A stretch of 64,000 nucleotides of DNA from Streptomyces sp. DG2A-72 (GCF_030499575.1 NZ_JASTLC010000001.1:6968001-7032000); one strand, 5' to 3'; shown: positions 7,393 through 16,948, counted from the stretch's first letter. Notes: generated by a model from the sequence alone, not told the origin. Numbers and translations are program-made.

Positions 7393-10116
7393 TCACAGCT
7401 CGCGCAGCTCCTCCACGGCGGGACGGTGCGAGCGGCGTACGCCGTTGAGGGCGGCGGCCGCCACCGCTGTCAGTGCCACCAGCACGGTGGCCGTCACATA
7501 CGCCCAGGGCACGGCGACCGTCGCCGGTGGCGGGTCGAAGACGCCGGTGAGCACCTTGACCAGCATGTCGGACAGTGCCCAGCCGCTGAGGGCGCCGCCG
7601 GCCAGGCCGGCGGCTGTGAGCACGGCCGCCTCGCTGAACACCAGGCCGCGCAGCTGCCTGCGGGTGGCGCCCAGGACGGTGGCGATGGCGAAGGTGCGGC
7701 GCCGCTCGGCGAGCCCGAGTCCGAGGACGATGCCGCCGGCTCCGGCGGCCAGCACGATGGCGTAGGCGAGTTCGATGCGGGTGAGTCCGGACAGGTCCAC
7801 GGAGGTGAGGCTGGAGCCGACCGTGGAGCGGGCCTGGGTGAGGTCGGTGACGGTCGCCGAGGTGCCCACGCGGTGGCGAAGACGGGCGGCCACGTCTTTC
7901 TGGTAGGTGCCGCCGGTGTCCACCAGGAAGGCGCCGACGGCGTCGCTGCCGGTGGTCTTGGCGATGTAGGAGGCGTTGGCGACGAAGAAGCTGTCCTTGG
8001 GGGCGGTGGGGAACTCCTTGACCACGCCCGCGTAATGGAAGGGCACGGTGCGCAGCGCCTTGGTGCGGCTGTCCTGCACTCGCAGCCGTACGGTGTCGCC
8101 GGGGGAGAGCTGGAAGTCGCTCACGGTTTCGGCGCTGACCAGCAGGGCGTCGGGCCTGTGGGCGAGGGTGGCCATGAGCTGCTTGGCGGTGCCGCCGGCG
8201 AAATAGGCGTCCTGGAGGGAGGTGGCGGAGGCGATGGTCGCGGGCCGTACGCCGTACAGGTCCTGCAGGTCCGAGCCGACGTAGGCGAACCGGTGCTGGA
8301 GTGGTTCGACGTGCCGTACCCCGGGCACGGCAAGGGAGTTGGCGGCATGGGGGCCGGTCCGTGTGCCGGGCGGTTCGGTGACCGTCACGTCGGCGCCGTT
8401 GGTGAGGCGGGCGTCGACCTCGGCCTGCTGCTTGTAGGTGGCGTTGAAGGTGGCCGTGGACAGCGCGAAGGACAGGGCGAGTGCGAGCAGTACGACGGAC
8501 CGGGCCAGGGGGCGTCGGCGGCGGGTCATGGTGGCCGCGGTCATGCCGGACAGGGGGCCGGTGAGCGGCCGGGACAGCAGGGCCAGTCCGCGCCGTCCGT
8601 GCGCGAGGGCGAGCGTGGCCAGGCGCCACAGCAGCAGCGCGCTGCCGGCCCACAGCAGGCCGGGGCCGAGGAAGGCCCAGTAGGACACGGAGATGCTGGG
8701 TACGCCTTCGGGGGCGAGGACGAGCGCGTACTGGTTGCCGCTGGAGGCGCGGAAGACGAGCAGCGAGGCGGCCAGGAGCAGGAAGTCCAGGCCGCAGCGC
8801 ATCCACCACGGCGAGCGGTTTCGGCGGTCCGTGTGCCGGCGTGCCCGGGCGACGGTGACGGCCCGCAGGTCCCGCAGCGCGGGCGCGAGGACCGCCAGCG
8901 CCGCGACGGCGAGGCCGAGCGCGAGGGCGGCGGCGGACCACAGGGTGGCCGAGGTCGCGCTCGCCCCGAACGAGGCCGTGCCGAAGGCCAGTTGGCCCAC
9001 GAGCGCGGCGAGGCCGATGCCGAGCAGTCCGCCCGTGAGCCCGGTGAGGCCCGCTTCGACCGCGGCCAGGGCCGCGATCTGCCGGCCCCGCAGCCCGCGG
9101 GTGCGCAGCACGGCCTGTTCGCGCCGCCGCCGCTCGGCACCCGCTCCGGCCACGGCGGCGGTCAGCGCGGCGGCGAGCACCGCGCCGGGGACTCCCAGGA
9201 ACAGGAAGAGGATCTGTGCGTACAGGGCGTCCTGCCGGGCGGCGTCGAGTGAGGCGCCGAGGTTGTCGCCGACGAGCGCGCCGCCAGAAGTGGCCGCCTC
9301 CAGGTGGTGCGCCGCGCGGGTGACGGCGGTGAACGCGGCGGCGGGGTCGGCGGGCAGCCGGGCGTCGCGGGCCACGTGGATCTGTGTGGTGACGGCGGCC
9401 GGGTCGGCCGATGCGACCGGTGTGGTCAGCGTCGTGAAGAGTCCGGCGGGCAGCAGGATCACGTTGTCCGGCGGGGCCGTGGGCTGCGACTGCGGCGGGG
9501 CGCCGACCTTCTGGAACAGTGAGTCGGCCTGCGGCAGGTCGATCACCCCCGCCACCCGGACGCAACTCGCCGGAGCTCCCGGCAGCGCGATGGTGACCGT
9601 GTCGCCGGGTGCCACATGGAGGTTGGCGGCGGTCTGCTGGGCCAGCAGCACCCCGGAGGAGCCGCCGGTCAGGTGACGGATCGTGTGCGGGAACAGCTCC
9701 TGGTAGCCGCTGGGCAGTCCCAGCACCACGCCCGGGCCGGTGGTCTGCGTACTGCCGCCGGAGCTGGCCCTGAAGCCGGTGCTGCGGGCGAAGCCGACCG
9801 GGACGGCGACCCGCACGCCGGGCGTGGTCCGCACCGTGTGCAGGACCGACTGCGCGTCGGCGCCCGGCTGTACCTCCACCTGCCAGTCCACGGCCACCGA
9901 GCGCACCGCCCGCTGCGTCATCGTCGACTTCGAGGCGGTGAGGAAGGAGCCGAGCGCGGCCACCAGGGAGACGGCCAGCGCGATGCCGGCGACGGTGGCG
10001 AGCAGCCGGCCCGTACGGCGGCGGACGAGTCCACGGGTCCAGAGGGCGAGCGTGCCGGACCACGCGGTGGCCGTGGCGAGCCGTGCGGTGACGGGACGGG
10101 ACTGGTGGACGGTCAT
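7393..10116 (-). CDS. FtsX/MacB-like ABC transporter permease
   Basis: A 907-residue permease with an N-terminal membrane helix (LLATVAGIALAVSLVAALG), a large extracytoplasmic domain, a first block of helices around the middle, a second extracytoplasmic region and a C-terminal three-helix FtsX domain (YAIVLAAGAGGIVLGLGLAERRRTFAIATVLGATRRQL). The duplicated FtsX layout is typical of exporters for antimicrobial peptides or lipoproteins. It overlaps the ATPase gene upstream by ATGA. With two ATPases, a lipoprotein and a two-component system it forms one transport/sensing unit. Confidence 0.88.
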   Translation of the reverse strand: MTVHQSRPVTARLATATAWSGTLALWTRGLVRRRTGRLLATVAGIALAVSLVAALGSFLTASKSTMTQRAVRSVAVDWQVEVQPGADAQSVLHTVRTTPGVRVAVPVGFARSTGFRASSGGSTQTTGPGVVLGLPSGYQELFPHTIRHLTGGSSGVLLAQQTAANLHVAPGDTVTIALPGAPASCVRVAGVIDLPQADSLFQKVGAPPQSQPTAPPDNVILLPAGLFTTLTTPVASADPAAVTTQIHVARDARLPADPAAAFTAVTRAAHHLEAATSGGALVGDNLGASLDAARQDALYAQILFLFLGVPGAVLAAALTAAVAGAGAERRRREQAVLRTRGLRGRQIAALAAVEAGLTGLTGGLLGIGLAALVGQLAFGTASFGASATSATLWSAAALALGLAVAALAVLAPALRDLRAVTVARARRHTDRRNRSPWWMRCGLDFLLLAASLLVFRASSGNQYALVLAPEGVPSISVSYWAFLGPGLLWAGSALLLWRLATLALAHGRRGLALLSRPLTGPLSGMTAATMTRRRRPLARSVVLLALALSFALSTATFNATYKQQAEVDARLTNGADVTVTEPPGTRTGPHAANSLAVPGVRHVEPLQHRFAYVGSDLQDLYGVRPATIASATSLQDAYFAGGTAKQLMATLAHRPDALLVSAETVSDFQLSPGDTVRLRVQDSRTKALRTVPFHYAGVVKEFPTAPKDSFFVANASYIAKTTGSDAVGAFLVDTGGTYQKDVAARLRHRVGTSATVTDLTQARSTVGSSLTSVDLSGLTRIELAYAIVLAAGAGGIVLGLGLAERRRTFAIATVLGATRRQLRGLVFSEAAVLTAAGLAGGALSGWALSDMLVKVLTGVFDPPPATVAVPWAYVTATVLVALTAVAAAALNGVRRSHRPAVEELREL

Positions 10117-10799
10117 GACCTCTCCTCGGCCGGGTCGAGCAGGCGTCCGTCGTGCATGGCCAGGCGGACGGGCAGGCGTTCGGCGACGGACGGGTCGTGG
10201 GTGGTGACGACGAGGGCCGCACCGGTCTCGTCGGCCGCCGTCATCAGGACGTCCAGGACACGCTGTCCCGTGGCCCGGTCGAGCTGCCCGGTGGGTTCGT
10301 CGGCCAGGATCAGCCGGGGGGCGAGCGCCACGACCCGGGCGACGGCCACGCGCTGGCTCTGCCCGCCGGAGAGTTCCTCCGGCAGCCGGTCGGCCAGGTC
10401 CGCCGCGCCGACCATGGCCAGCGCGGCGAGCGCGGTGAGGCGGACGCGCTCCTCCCGAACGCCTGCGAGCACGAGCGGCAGCGCGGTGTTCTCCACGACG
10501 TTCAGGGCCGGGATCAGGCTCGGCCCCTGGAAGACCAGGCCGATCTCGCGCGGCCCGGCCAGAGCGGGCCAGGACACCTCGCCACTGGTGGGCACTTCGA
10601 GCCCGGCCAGCAGATGCAGCAGGGTCGACTTGCCCGACCCCGAGGGACCGGTGAGCGCGATCCGGTCTCCGGTCCGCACCCGGAAGGTGGCGCCGTGCAC
10701 CGCCACCACCGCGGTCTCACCTCGGCCGAAGGTCCTTGCAGCATCGTGGCACTCGACGAGCACGGCCCTGTCCGCGCCTTGTTGCAGGGACTCGTTCAT
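10113..10799 (-). CDS. ABC transporter ATP-binding protein (LolD/MacB type)
   Basis: A 228-residue ATPase with Walker A GPSGSGKST, Q-loop in GLVFQGPSLIPAL, signature LSGGQSQRVAVAR, Walker B LILADEPTG and the switch His in TTHDPSV. It overlaps the permease start downstream and the second ATPase upstream, so all three should be co-translated. It is presumably the main energiser of the FtsX-like permease. Confidence 0.93.
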   Translation of the reverse strand: MNESLQQGADRAVLVECHDAARTFGRGETAVVAVHGATFRVRTGDRIALTGPSGSGKSTLLHLLAGLEVPTSGEVSWPALAGPREIGLVFQGPSLIPALNVVENTALPLVLAGVREERVRLTALAALAMVGAADLADRLPEELSGGQSQRVAVARVVALAPRLILADEPTGQLDRATGQRVLDVLMTAADETGAALVVTTHDPSVAERLPVRLAMHDGRLLDPAEERS

Positions 10800-11524
10800 G
10801 GCGCCTCGATCCTTCCGTCGCGCAGGGCGATCACCCGGTCGGCGATCCGGACGGCCTCCACGCTGTGCGTCACGACCAGCACCCCGCGCCCGGCCTCGGC
10901 CCGCTTGCGCAGCAGCTCCAGCACGCGCTGCTCGGTGGCGCCGTCGAGTTCGCCGGTCGGCTCGTCCGCCAGCAGCACCTCGGGGTCGTTGGCGAGCGCG
11001 ACGGCCAGGCCCGCGCGGGCGAGTTCGCCGCCGGACAGCTCCTGTGGCAGGGCGTGGGCGCGGTGGGCGAGTCCGACCTGGTCGAGCAGGACAGCGAGGT
11101 CTTCGCGGCGGCCGTCGCCGGCCGCCGCGGCCCGGACCAGCCGGATGTTGTCGCGGACGTTGAGGTGGGGGAGAAGGTTGCCGGACTGGAGCAGGATGCC
11201 GATGCGGCGGGCCCGCAGCCGGGCCCGTTCGGCTTCCGGACGATGGCTGATCCGTACTCCGCCGACGTGTACGGCACCGCCAGACGGCTCGTCGAGCCCG
11301 GCCAGGCAGGCGAGCAGCGTGGACTTCCCGGAGCCGGAGGGGCCGGTGACGGCGACGGTCTCCCCGCGCCGCACCCGCAGCGAGACGCCGCGCAGGGCGA
11401 GCGTCTCCTCCTCACCGGTCCGGTAGAACCGGTACAGCTCGTGCGCGTCGAGGACGACATCGAGGTCGTCGGTCCGCGGGGCGCGCGTACGGGCGCGGAC
11501 GCCGCCCGCCACCGTGCTGTCCAT
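10796..11524 (-). CDS. Second ABC ATP-binding protein of the module
   Basis: A 242-residue ATPase with Walker A GPSGSGKST, signature LSGGELARAGLA (Glu in place of the usual Gln), Walker B VLLADEPTG and switch His in THSVEAV. The start at 11,524 follows the lipoprotein stop by only five bases. Two unequal ATPases with a single large permease suggest either a heterodimeric ATPase pair or use of the second ATPase with another permease. The altered signature motif is the main difference from its neighbour. Confidence 0.9.
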   Translation of the reverse strand: MDSTVAGGVRARTRAPRTDDLDVVLDAHELYRFYRTGEEETLALRGVSLRVRRGETVAVTGPSGSGKSTLLACLAGLDEPSGGAVHVGGVRISHRPEAERARLRARRIGILLQSGNLLPHLNVRDNIRLVRAAAAGDGRREDLAVLLDQVGLAHRAHALPQELSGGELARAGLAVALANDPEVLLADEPTGELDGATEQRVLELLRKRAEAGRGVLVVTHSVEAVRIADRVIALRDGRIEAP

Positions 11525-11529
11525 GGCGG

Positions 11530-12165
11530 TCACCGCCAGGTGAAGGAGTCGGTGACGATGCGCCACGGGTCCACGTTGTCGGCGTGCAGCGGCCCGGAGA
11601 GGGTCACGTCCACCTCGCGGCCCTGGCGGTGGAACGCGTATCGCTCGAAGGCGTCCCGCACCACCTTGCCGGTCACCGGGTCGGGGGCCGAGTCGCCCTG
11701 GTAGGTAAGCAGTACGACCTTGCCCGCGTGCCGGGAGACCACGGAGACGTGCCCTATCGCGAAGTGCGGCACGCTGCGCCGCAGTTGGGGGACCGTCTGC
11801 GCGGTGACCGAACCGGTCGTGGGGGCGGACGCGGCCGACGTCGGCGCGAGTTCGATGCGGTTCAGCTTGTCGGTGAAGGAGGTGACGGTGCCCTTGCCGG
11901 TGCGCGCCCAGCCTTCGGGCACCTTCACGGAGAAGCCGCCGCCGGGCGGAGTGAAGGCGACGTACGCCTGGTTGTCGGGGATGTCGCCCGCCGGGTTGGA
12001 CTCGGTCGCGGGCGCGGCGGGCGACGACTGGGTCGTACGACTGGTCGTGGACGGGCCGCCGGACCCGCCGGAGCTGCTGGAGCCCTCTGATCCACCGCAT
12101 GCGGTGATTCCCACCGATGCCAGGACGATGCCGGCAACGGGTAGGACCAGGTGTGTGCGCTTCAT
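11530..12165 (-). CDS. Lipoprotein of the ABC/FtsX module
   Basis: A 211-residue secreted lipoprotein. The N-terminus has basic residues, a hydrophobic core and lipobox ITAC, giving a Cys-anchored protein, followed by a Gly/Ser-rich linker. The mature domain has no fold I recognise. It is the first gene of the exporter operon, so a role in ligand capture or in feeding substrate to the permease is likely (inference). It is transcribed divergently from the kinase at 12,353. Confidence 0.75.
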   Translation of the reverse strand: MKRTHLVLPVAGIVLASVGITACGGSEGSSSSGGSGGPSTTSRTTQSSPAAPATESNPAGDIPDNQAYVAFTPPGGGFSVKVPEGWARTGKGTVTSFTDKLNRIELAPTSAASAPTTGSVTAQTVPQLRRSVPHFAIGHVSVVSRHAGKVVLLTYQGDSAPDPVTGKVVRDAFERYAFHRQGREVDVTLSGPLHADNVDPWRIVTDSFTWR

Positions 12166-12263
12166 CGTGATGTTGCCCTTCTACGGAGACAGGCGCCCGG
12201 AGCCGGCACCCGGGCCGGGCGCCCGCGGGCGGTCGGCCATGTCCGTGACGCTAGGCATCGCCT

Positions 12264-12290
12264 GGTTAACGCCCTGACCGCCGAGGGTTA
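12264..12290. promoter_or_regulatory. GGTTA direct repeat in divergent promoter
   Basis: GGTTAACG and GGTTAGACG are repeated with a 22-base period (12,264 and 12,286), two helical turns apart, in the 187-base gap between the lipoprotein and the histidine kinase. Direct repeats of this spacing are typical OmpR-family operators. The adjacent regulator at 6590-7354 is the obvious candidate to bind here. Confidence 0.4.
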
Positions 12291-12352
12291 GACGACGGCA
12301 AAACCCGCGCCGTAGGTCCGTCCGGCCCCCGGAGTGTCCCGATGATGAGGGC

Positions 12353-13924
12353 ATGAGACAGCGTGTGCTCCGTGTCGCCCTGGTGGCCGTCCTGGTCGCC
12401 CTCGTCGTGCTGGCCGTGCCGCTCGCGGCGGCCATGCGGGCGTACTTCTTCGCCGACGAGCGCGATGAACTGGAACGCGACGCGCTGACCGCCGCCGTAC
12501 GGGTGGGCCCGGACTTCGTCTCCGGCAACCCCGTGGAGCTGCCGGCGGCGGGCGGAGATGTGCGCCTGGGCGTGTACGACACACGGATGCGGTTGCGTGC
12601 GGGCGAGGGGCCGGCCCGGGCGGACCCGGACACCCGCCGCGCGAGCACGGGAACGGTCGTCCGCGGACGCGCCGGCGGGGACCTCGTCGTCGCGGTCCCC
12701 GTCTCCCAGAACGAGCAGGTCATCGGCGTCGTCCGTGCCTCGTCACCGGCGTGGGGCGTGTGGCGGCGCATCCTGCTCGCGTGGCTCGCCCTCCTGGGGG
12801 CGGCTCTGGGCGCGCTCGCCGTCGCAGTCCTGGTCGCCCGCCGCCAGGCCCGCATCCTTACGGCGCCCCTGGAAGCCCTCTCCCGACAGTCCCGGGCGGT
12901 CACCGAGGGGGACCTGACGGCCCGGGCCGCGCCCTCCGCCGTCGCCGAGATCGACCAGGTCGCCCGCACTCACAACGCGATGGTCGAACAACTGGCCCAC
13001 CTCCTGCAGCGCGAGCGGGACTTCACCGCGAACGCCTCCCACCAGCTACGCACCCCGCTGGCCGGCCTCCAACTGGGCCTGGAGGCCGCCCTGGCCGATC
13101 CCCGCACGGATCCGCGAACAGCCCTGGAGGAGGGGCTGGAGAGCACCCACCACCTGCGCCACACCATCGACGAGGTCCTGCGCCTGGCCGGCCCCGAGCG
13201 GTCCCCCGTGCCGTCGCCCGCAGCCACCCAACTCCTCGGCGAGGCCCTGGACTCCGCCGAGCAACGCTGGCACGGTCTCTTCGCCGACGCGGGCCGCCGG
13301 CTCATCGTCACCGCCGAGCCTGGAACCCGTGAGATGCCCGTACCCGGCCGGACCGTCGGCCAGATCCTCGACGTGCTCCTCGACAACGCCCGCGGGCACG
13401 GCCGGGGAACGGCCGAGGTGACGGCCCGCTCCCTCGGTGAGACCGTCGCCCTCGACGTGCGCGACGAGGGAATCCTGCGTACCCACCCCTCGGTGCTCTT
13501 CGACCGCGGTCACACCACGGGCCCCGGGGCAGGCATCGGACTCGCGCTCGCCGCAGAGCTGGCCGAGGCGGCGGGCGGCCGGCTGGTCCTGGCGGGCACC
13601 GACCCCACGACCTTCACCCTGCTGCTTCCCCCTGACCGCCGGAGACGAACAACTGACCCGCCGCCTACGCGCCGGTCCCGACCGCGCTCACAACGCCTTC
13701 CTGCGCACCATCACGGCCAGCACCAGCAGTCCTGGGACCAGTGGGATCCAGACGGTCAGCAGCCGGTAGCCGAGCACCGCCGAGACACCCGCACTTCCCG
13801 GGGCTCCGGCGGCGGTCAGCGCCCAGGCGAGCGCGGCGTCCAGGGAACCGAGGCCGCCTGGAGTCGGCAGCAGTACGGCAGCACTGCTCGCGGCGAGACA
13901 CGCCAGGGCTACTGCCCCCGCTGA
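12353..13924 (+). CDS. Sensor histidine kinase of the exporter module
   Basis: Membrane kinase with a first helix (residues about 7-27), a sensor region, a second helix near residues 140-160, a HAMP segment (ARILTAPLEALSRQ), phosphoacceptor box TANASHQLRTPLAGL and ATPase boxes DVLLDNARGHG and GAGIGLALAAELAEA. The kinase fold should end near FTLLLP (about 13,635). The roughly 95 residues after that are low-complexity and overlap the convergent membrane gene by 237 bases. A late frameshift that removed the normal stop is likely. GAGGGC lies a few bases upstream of the ATG. Confidence 0.85.
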   Translation: MRQRVLRVALVAVLVALVVLAVPLAAAMRAYFFADERDELERDALTAAVRVGPDFVSGNPVELPAAGGDVRLGVYDTRMRLRAGEGPARADPDTRRASTGTVVRGRAGGDLVVAVPVSQNEQVIGVVRASSPAWGVWRRILLAWLALLGAALGALAVAVLVARRQARILTAPLEALSRQSRAVTEGDLTARAAPSAVAEIDQVARTHNAMVEQLAHLLQRERDFTANASHQLRTPLAGLQLGLEAALADPRTDPRTALEEGLESTHHLRHTIDEVLRLAGPERSPVPSPAATQLLGEALDSAEQRWHGLFADAGRRLIVTAEPGTREMPVPGRTVGQILDVLLDNARGHGRGTAEVTARSLGETVALDVRDEGILRTHPSVLFDRGHTTGPGAGIGLALAAELAEAAGGRLVLAGTDPTTFTLLLPPDRRRRTTDPPPTRRSRPRSQRLPAHHHGQHQQSWDQWDPDGQQPVAEHRRDTRTSRGSGGGQRPGERGVQGTEAAWSRQQYGSTARGETRQGYCPR

Positions 13925-14584
13925 AAGAGGCACGTCCAGGGCGCGTACGACGGCGATCACGACTCCGGTGTGCAGTGCGGCGAAGGTGAGAGAGCCGCCG
14001 CCCCACAGGGCCGCGGTTCGCGGCGGGCTTGCGTGGACGGCGCGTACATCGGCCACGGCGTCGGCCAGCCAGCGCCGCAGTCTCGTCCTCGTCACGACCA
14101 CGGCCGCTGCGAGCACCGCCGCCACCAGCGCGCCCGCAGCCAGCAGCTTCCCCGCGCCCACCGACGGCAGCCGCGGGACGCCGGGGCACAGCACGGCGAA
14201 CACGGCGACCGGCACCGCCCGTGCGGCGGCGCCGGCGGTGCTCTTGACCGCGAGCGCGGTGGCCGCGCGGGCGCGTGGCAGCCCGCAGCGCATCAGGAAC
14301 CGCAGGTTGACCGCGCCGGCGTCCAGCCCGGCCGGCAGGAGGTGACTGGCGGCGGACGCCGCGAACTGCGCGGTCACCAGACGCCCGGCGGGCAGCACCT
14401 CGCGGACCGCGCCCTGCTGGGCGAGAGCCGAGGACGCCCAGGCCAGGGTGGCCGGCACACCCGCCATCAGCAGCCACCCCCGGTCGGCGACGGCCAGCCG
14501 GTCCGCACCGGCATCGAGGACGGGCCAGTGGCGTGCGGCGAGACCGGCGGCGCACACGGCGCGACGGCCGCCGCCGTGTGCCAC
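13688..14584 (-). CDS. YbhN/UPF0104-type (LPG synthase TM) membrane protein
   Basis: A 298-residue polytopic membrane protein with a GTG start. The segments SAASHLLPAGLDAGAVNLRF and LPTPGGLGSLDAALAWAL match the conserved N-P-G-G-like loops of the lysylphosphatidylglycerol-synthase transmembrane family, which includes putative lipid flippases. Its start is 44 bases downstream of the end of the glycosyltransferase pseudogene on the same strand. The two were probably once a lipid-glycosylation pair (inference). Confidence 0.75.
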   Translation of the reverse strand: MAHGGGRRAVCAAGLAARHWPVLDAGADRLAVADRGWLLMAGVPATLAWASSALAQQGAVREVLPAGRLVTAQFAASAASHLLPAGLDAGAVNLRFLMRCGLPRARAATALAVKSTAGAAARAVPVAVFAVLCPGVPRLPSVGAGKLLAAGALVAAVLAAAVVVTRTRLRRWLADAVADVRAVHASPPRTAALWGGGSLTFAALHTGVVIAVVRALDVPLSAGAVALACLAASSAAVLLPTPGGLGSLDAALAWALTAAGAPGSAGVSAVLGYRLLTVWIPLVPGLLVLAVMVRRKAL

Positions 14585-14627
14585 GGGATACGTCTGTCGA
14601 TAGCCACAGGCGGGATGACGGGCGGAG

Positions 14628-15871
14628 TCACGAGCCCTGCCCTTCCCGTACGGCCGCAGGAGCGACGTACGCGTCCCCGGTCTTCAGCCGGTGGCGGGAC
14701 CAGGTGCGGGCGTAGGACGGCGGAGGGGCGGTGTCGGTCGTGAGGACGGCGACCGGCATCCGGCGCGCGGTCCGGGTGAGGGCTTGTGCGGTGGTGTTGG
14801 CGTTGTGTCCGCCGGTGTCGGCCGACGCGCAGCCGGCGTAGAAGGCGATCGGGACGTCGTCGTACCCGGTGAGCAGGCAGGGTGGCCGTACCCCGAGACG
14901 GTGCAGGTCTGCGACGTCGCGGGCCCAGTCCTGGCGGGCGGCCGTGTTGCGGGAGACGGTGGCCTCCAACACGGCGCACTGCAAGGCCAGATGGCCGGCC
15001 GGCCCGACGGCCGTGAGGCCGACGACCACCGGACGCCACCGCCTGCTCGGCGCGGTCATCAGGTGGGCGAGGGCGTCCACGACGGGGATGGCCGGCAGCG
15101 CGTACGCGGGGAGCAGGGAGCGGGGCGCGGCGTAGCCGATCAGGAAGAGGTAGGGGACGGCCGCCGTCACGGCGCAGGCCAGTGGCAGGAGCGTGGCCGC
15201 CGCGCGCCGGGCCCGCACCGCGACCACCAGCGCGAGGGCCGCGAGCAGCGGCAGGACGAACCACCAGGCCGTCACCGCGGGGTTCGGCATCGCCCCGGTG
15301 CACGGGCGGCACAGGGCGCGTCCGCCCAGGCTGCGCAGCTGGTCGCCGACGGCGATGTGCCAGCCCAGGCCGCCCTGGATGCGGGAGCCGCGGCCAGCCG
15401 CGCACCCAGACCGCCGAAGCCGACGTACGCCTCGACGATCCACTCGGCGGCCCCGGCCGCCAGTACACCGATCAGCGCGAGCAACAGCCGCAGGTGCCAT
15501 CGGCGACGGACACGGACCAGCAGCGTGAGCAGGGGGAGGGTGGCCCAGACCGCGTCCGTGGGTCGCATCCACGCCATCAGCGCCGTACTCGCGGCCACGC
15601 TCCAGACCGGACCGCTCCGGGTGCGGTCGGCCTGGGCGCGCAGGAAGAAGCCCACGCTCGCGAGGGCACCGACGGCCACCCAGTAGTTGGGCATCACTTG
15701 CGGGCCGTGGAACAGCGTGATCCACAGCGACGCGAACAGGGCTCCACCGCCCGCGAGCACCCGTGCCGGGAACAGGTCCCGCCGGCTCCGCAGCGCCCAG
15801 TACAGGCCGAGGCCGGACAGAACCGCCAGGCAGACCCGCAGCAACGGCGTCTCGTCCCAGCCGAGGCCCAT
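14628..15871 (-). pseudogene. Frameshifted membrane glycosyltransferase (GT39-like)
   Basis: The 5' half (from ATG at 15,871: MGLGWDETPLL, then FASLWITLFHGPQVMPNYWV and AWMRPTDAVWA) and the 3' half (GSRIQGGLGWHIAVGDQ ... FLIGYAAPRSLLPAYALP) are in different frames. They join if one base is restored near 15,395, within a GC-rich run. Directly after WDE the protein appears to lack a stretch that I recall in related actinobacterial proteins, so an internal deletion is also possible. Family members are multi-helix enzymes using lipid-linked sugars. It is probably inactive here. Confidence 0.7.
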
Positions 15872-15910
15872 CCCAGGCCGTGCCGAGCTGAGGACGCGGC
15901 GGGGCTTCCG

Positions 15911-16210
15911 GAGGAGGCTGCAAGCCCGGAAACAGTGACGAGCCTGGCCGCGGCCTGAGCGGGCGCAGGGCCCTCACCGTGGCGGACCGGTCCATGGCGC
16001 ACGAGGGCGCCCGCGCTTCGGGGCGGGCCACGCTGACGGTGCTGCTGCTGGCCTCGCGTCGAGCCGCTCACGAAGCCGCGCCCGCACCTGTGGTGTGGCC
16101 GGGGCGTCTTGGTCGCCGAGCCGGTCCGAGATCTCTAGCAGGCCGCGCATGGGTGATCAACGGACTTGGCCCGCGGCGTTCCCCGCGTGGCCAGCGGCGT
16201 CAGCTACACA
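15911..16210. other. Intergenic stretch without a supported gene
   Basis: About 300 bases between the glycosyltransferase pseudogene and the spermidine-synthase-like gene. Open frames are present on both strands but they lack family features or a convincing ribosome-binding site. I see no clear hairpin or repeat. Confidence 0.5.
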
Positions 16211-16948
16211 TCAGTTCGCGTCAGCGGCTTTCCGTGCCACGTAGACGGTATTGGCCGCGGTTCCTTCCTGCAGGGGGTTGTCGAAGTCGACGACGTGGGC
16301 TTCGGATTCAGCGAAGACCTGGGCGAGGACGGAGTTGAACTGTTCGTCCGGGGGGTCGTTCGACCAGAGAGCGAAGATGCCGTCGGGGTGGAGACGGCTG
16401 GCGAGGGCGCGCATCCCGGCAGGCTGGTAGAGCGCCGCGTGACGGGGGTGCAGCACATGGCGCGGTGAATGGTCCACGTCCAGCAGGATGGCGTGGAAAC
16501 GGCGATCCGGGGTCTGGGGGGCGAGGCCGCGGGAGTCTGCGACCATCGCGAAGAAGTCGCCCTGGACCAGGCGGCAGCGTGGGTCCGACGCCAGGGAGGC
16601 ACCGAGTGGTACGAGCCGGCGCTGGTGCCAGTCGATGACCTCGCCGAGTGCGTCGATGACGATCAGGGAGCGGACGCGTGGGTCCTCCAGGGCGGCCCGG
16701 GCGGTGTAGCCGAGGCCGAGCCCGCCCACGGCGATGTCGAGTTCCTCCGGTTCGGTGTGCGGCAGCTGTGCCAGGCCGAGCCGGGTGAGGGCGATCTCGC
16801 CCGCGGTGAAGAGGCTGGACATCAAGAACTCGTCCCCGAGTTTCACTTCGTACACGTCGTCGCCCGATGCCGGGTCCCGTCGGCGCCGAAGACTGATGTC
16901 GCCCATCGCCGTCGGGCGCCAGTCGATCTCCTCGAAACGCGCGCTCAT
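16211..16948 (-). CDS. Spermidine synthase-like methyltransferase-fold protein
   Basis: A 245-residue protein with a Rossmann-type polyamine-synthase/methyltransferase core: DIAVGGLGLGYTARAAL (glycine-rich nucleotide loop), VIDALGEVIDWHQR (acidic residue after the second strand), RCRLVQGDFF and FHAILLDVDHSPRHVL. The start at 16,948 has GAAAGG seven bases upstream. The lone GGLGLG motif is typical of the spermine/spermidine synthase superfamily, but the substrate-binding residues are not clear, so a true aminopropyl transfer activity is uncertain. It lies downstream of RNase J on the same strand. Confidence 0.75.
   Translation of the reverse strand: MSARFEEIDWRPTAMGDISLRRRRDPASGDDVYEVKLGDEFLMSSLFTAGEIALTRLGLAQLPHTEPEELDIAVGGLGLGYTARAALEDPRVRSLIVIDALGEVIDWHQRRLVPLGASLASDPRCRLVQGDFFAMVADSRGLAPQTPDRRFHAILLDVDHSPRHVLHPRHAALYQPAGMRALASRLHPDGIFALWSNDPPDEQFNSVLAQVFAESEAHVVDFDNPLQEGTAANTVYVARKAADAN

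Noticed and set aside
6590..10222. Open frame of 1,210 codons spanning regulator and antisense frame of the permease
   Set aside because: Only the last 254 codons encode a protein domain; the rest is an alternative frame of the FtsX-like gene with Arg/Pro-rich composition typical of shadow ORFs.
13665..14555. 296-codon minus-strand ORF beside the YbhN-type gene
   Set aside because: Arg/Ala/Gly-rich alternative frame of the membrane protein gene at 13,688-14,584.
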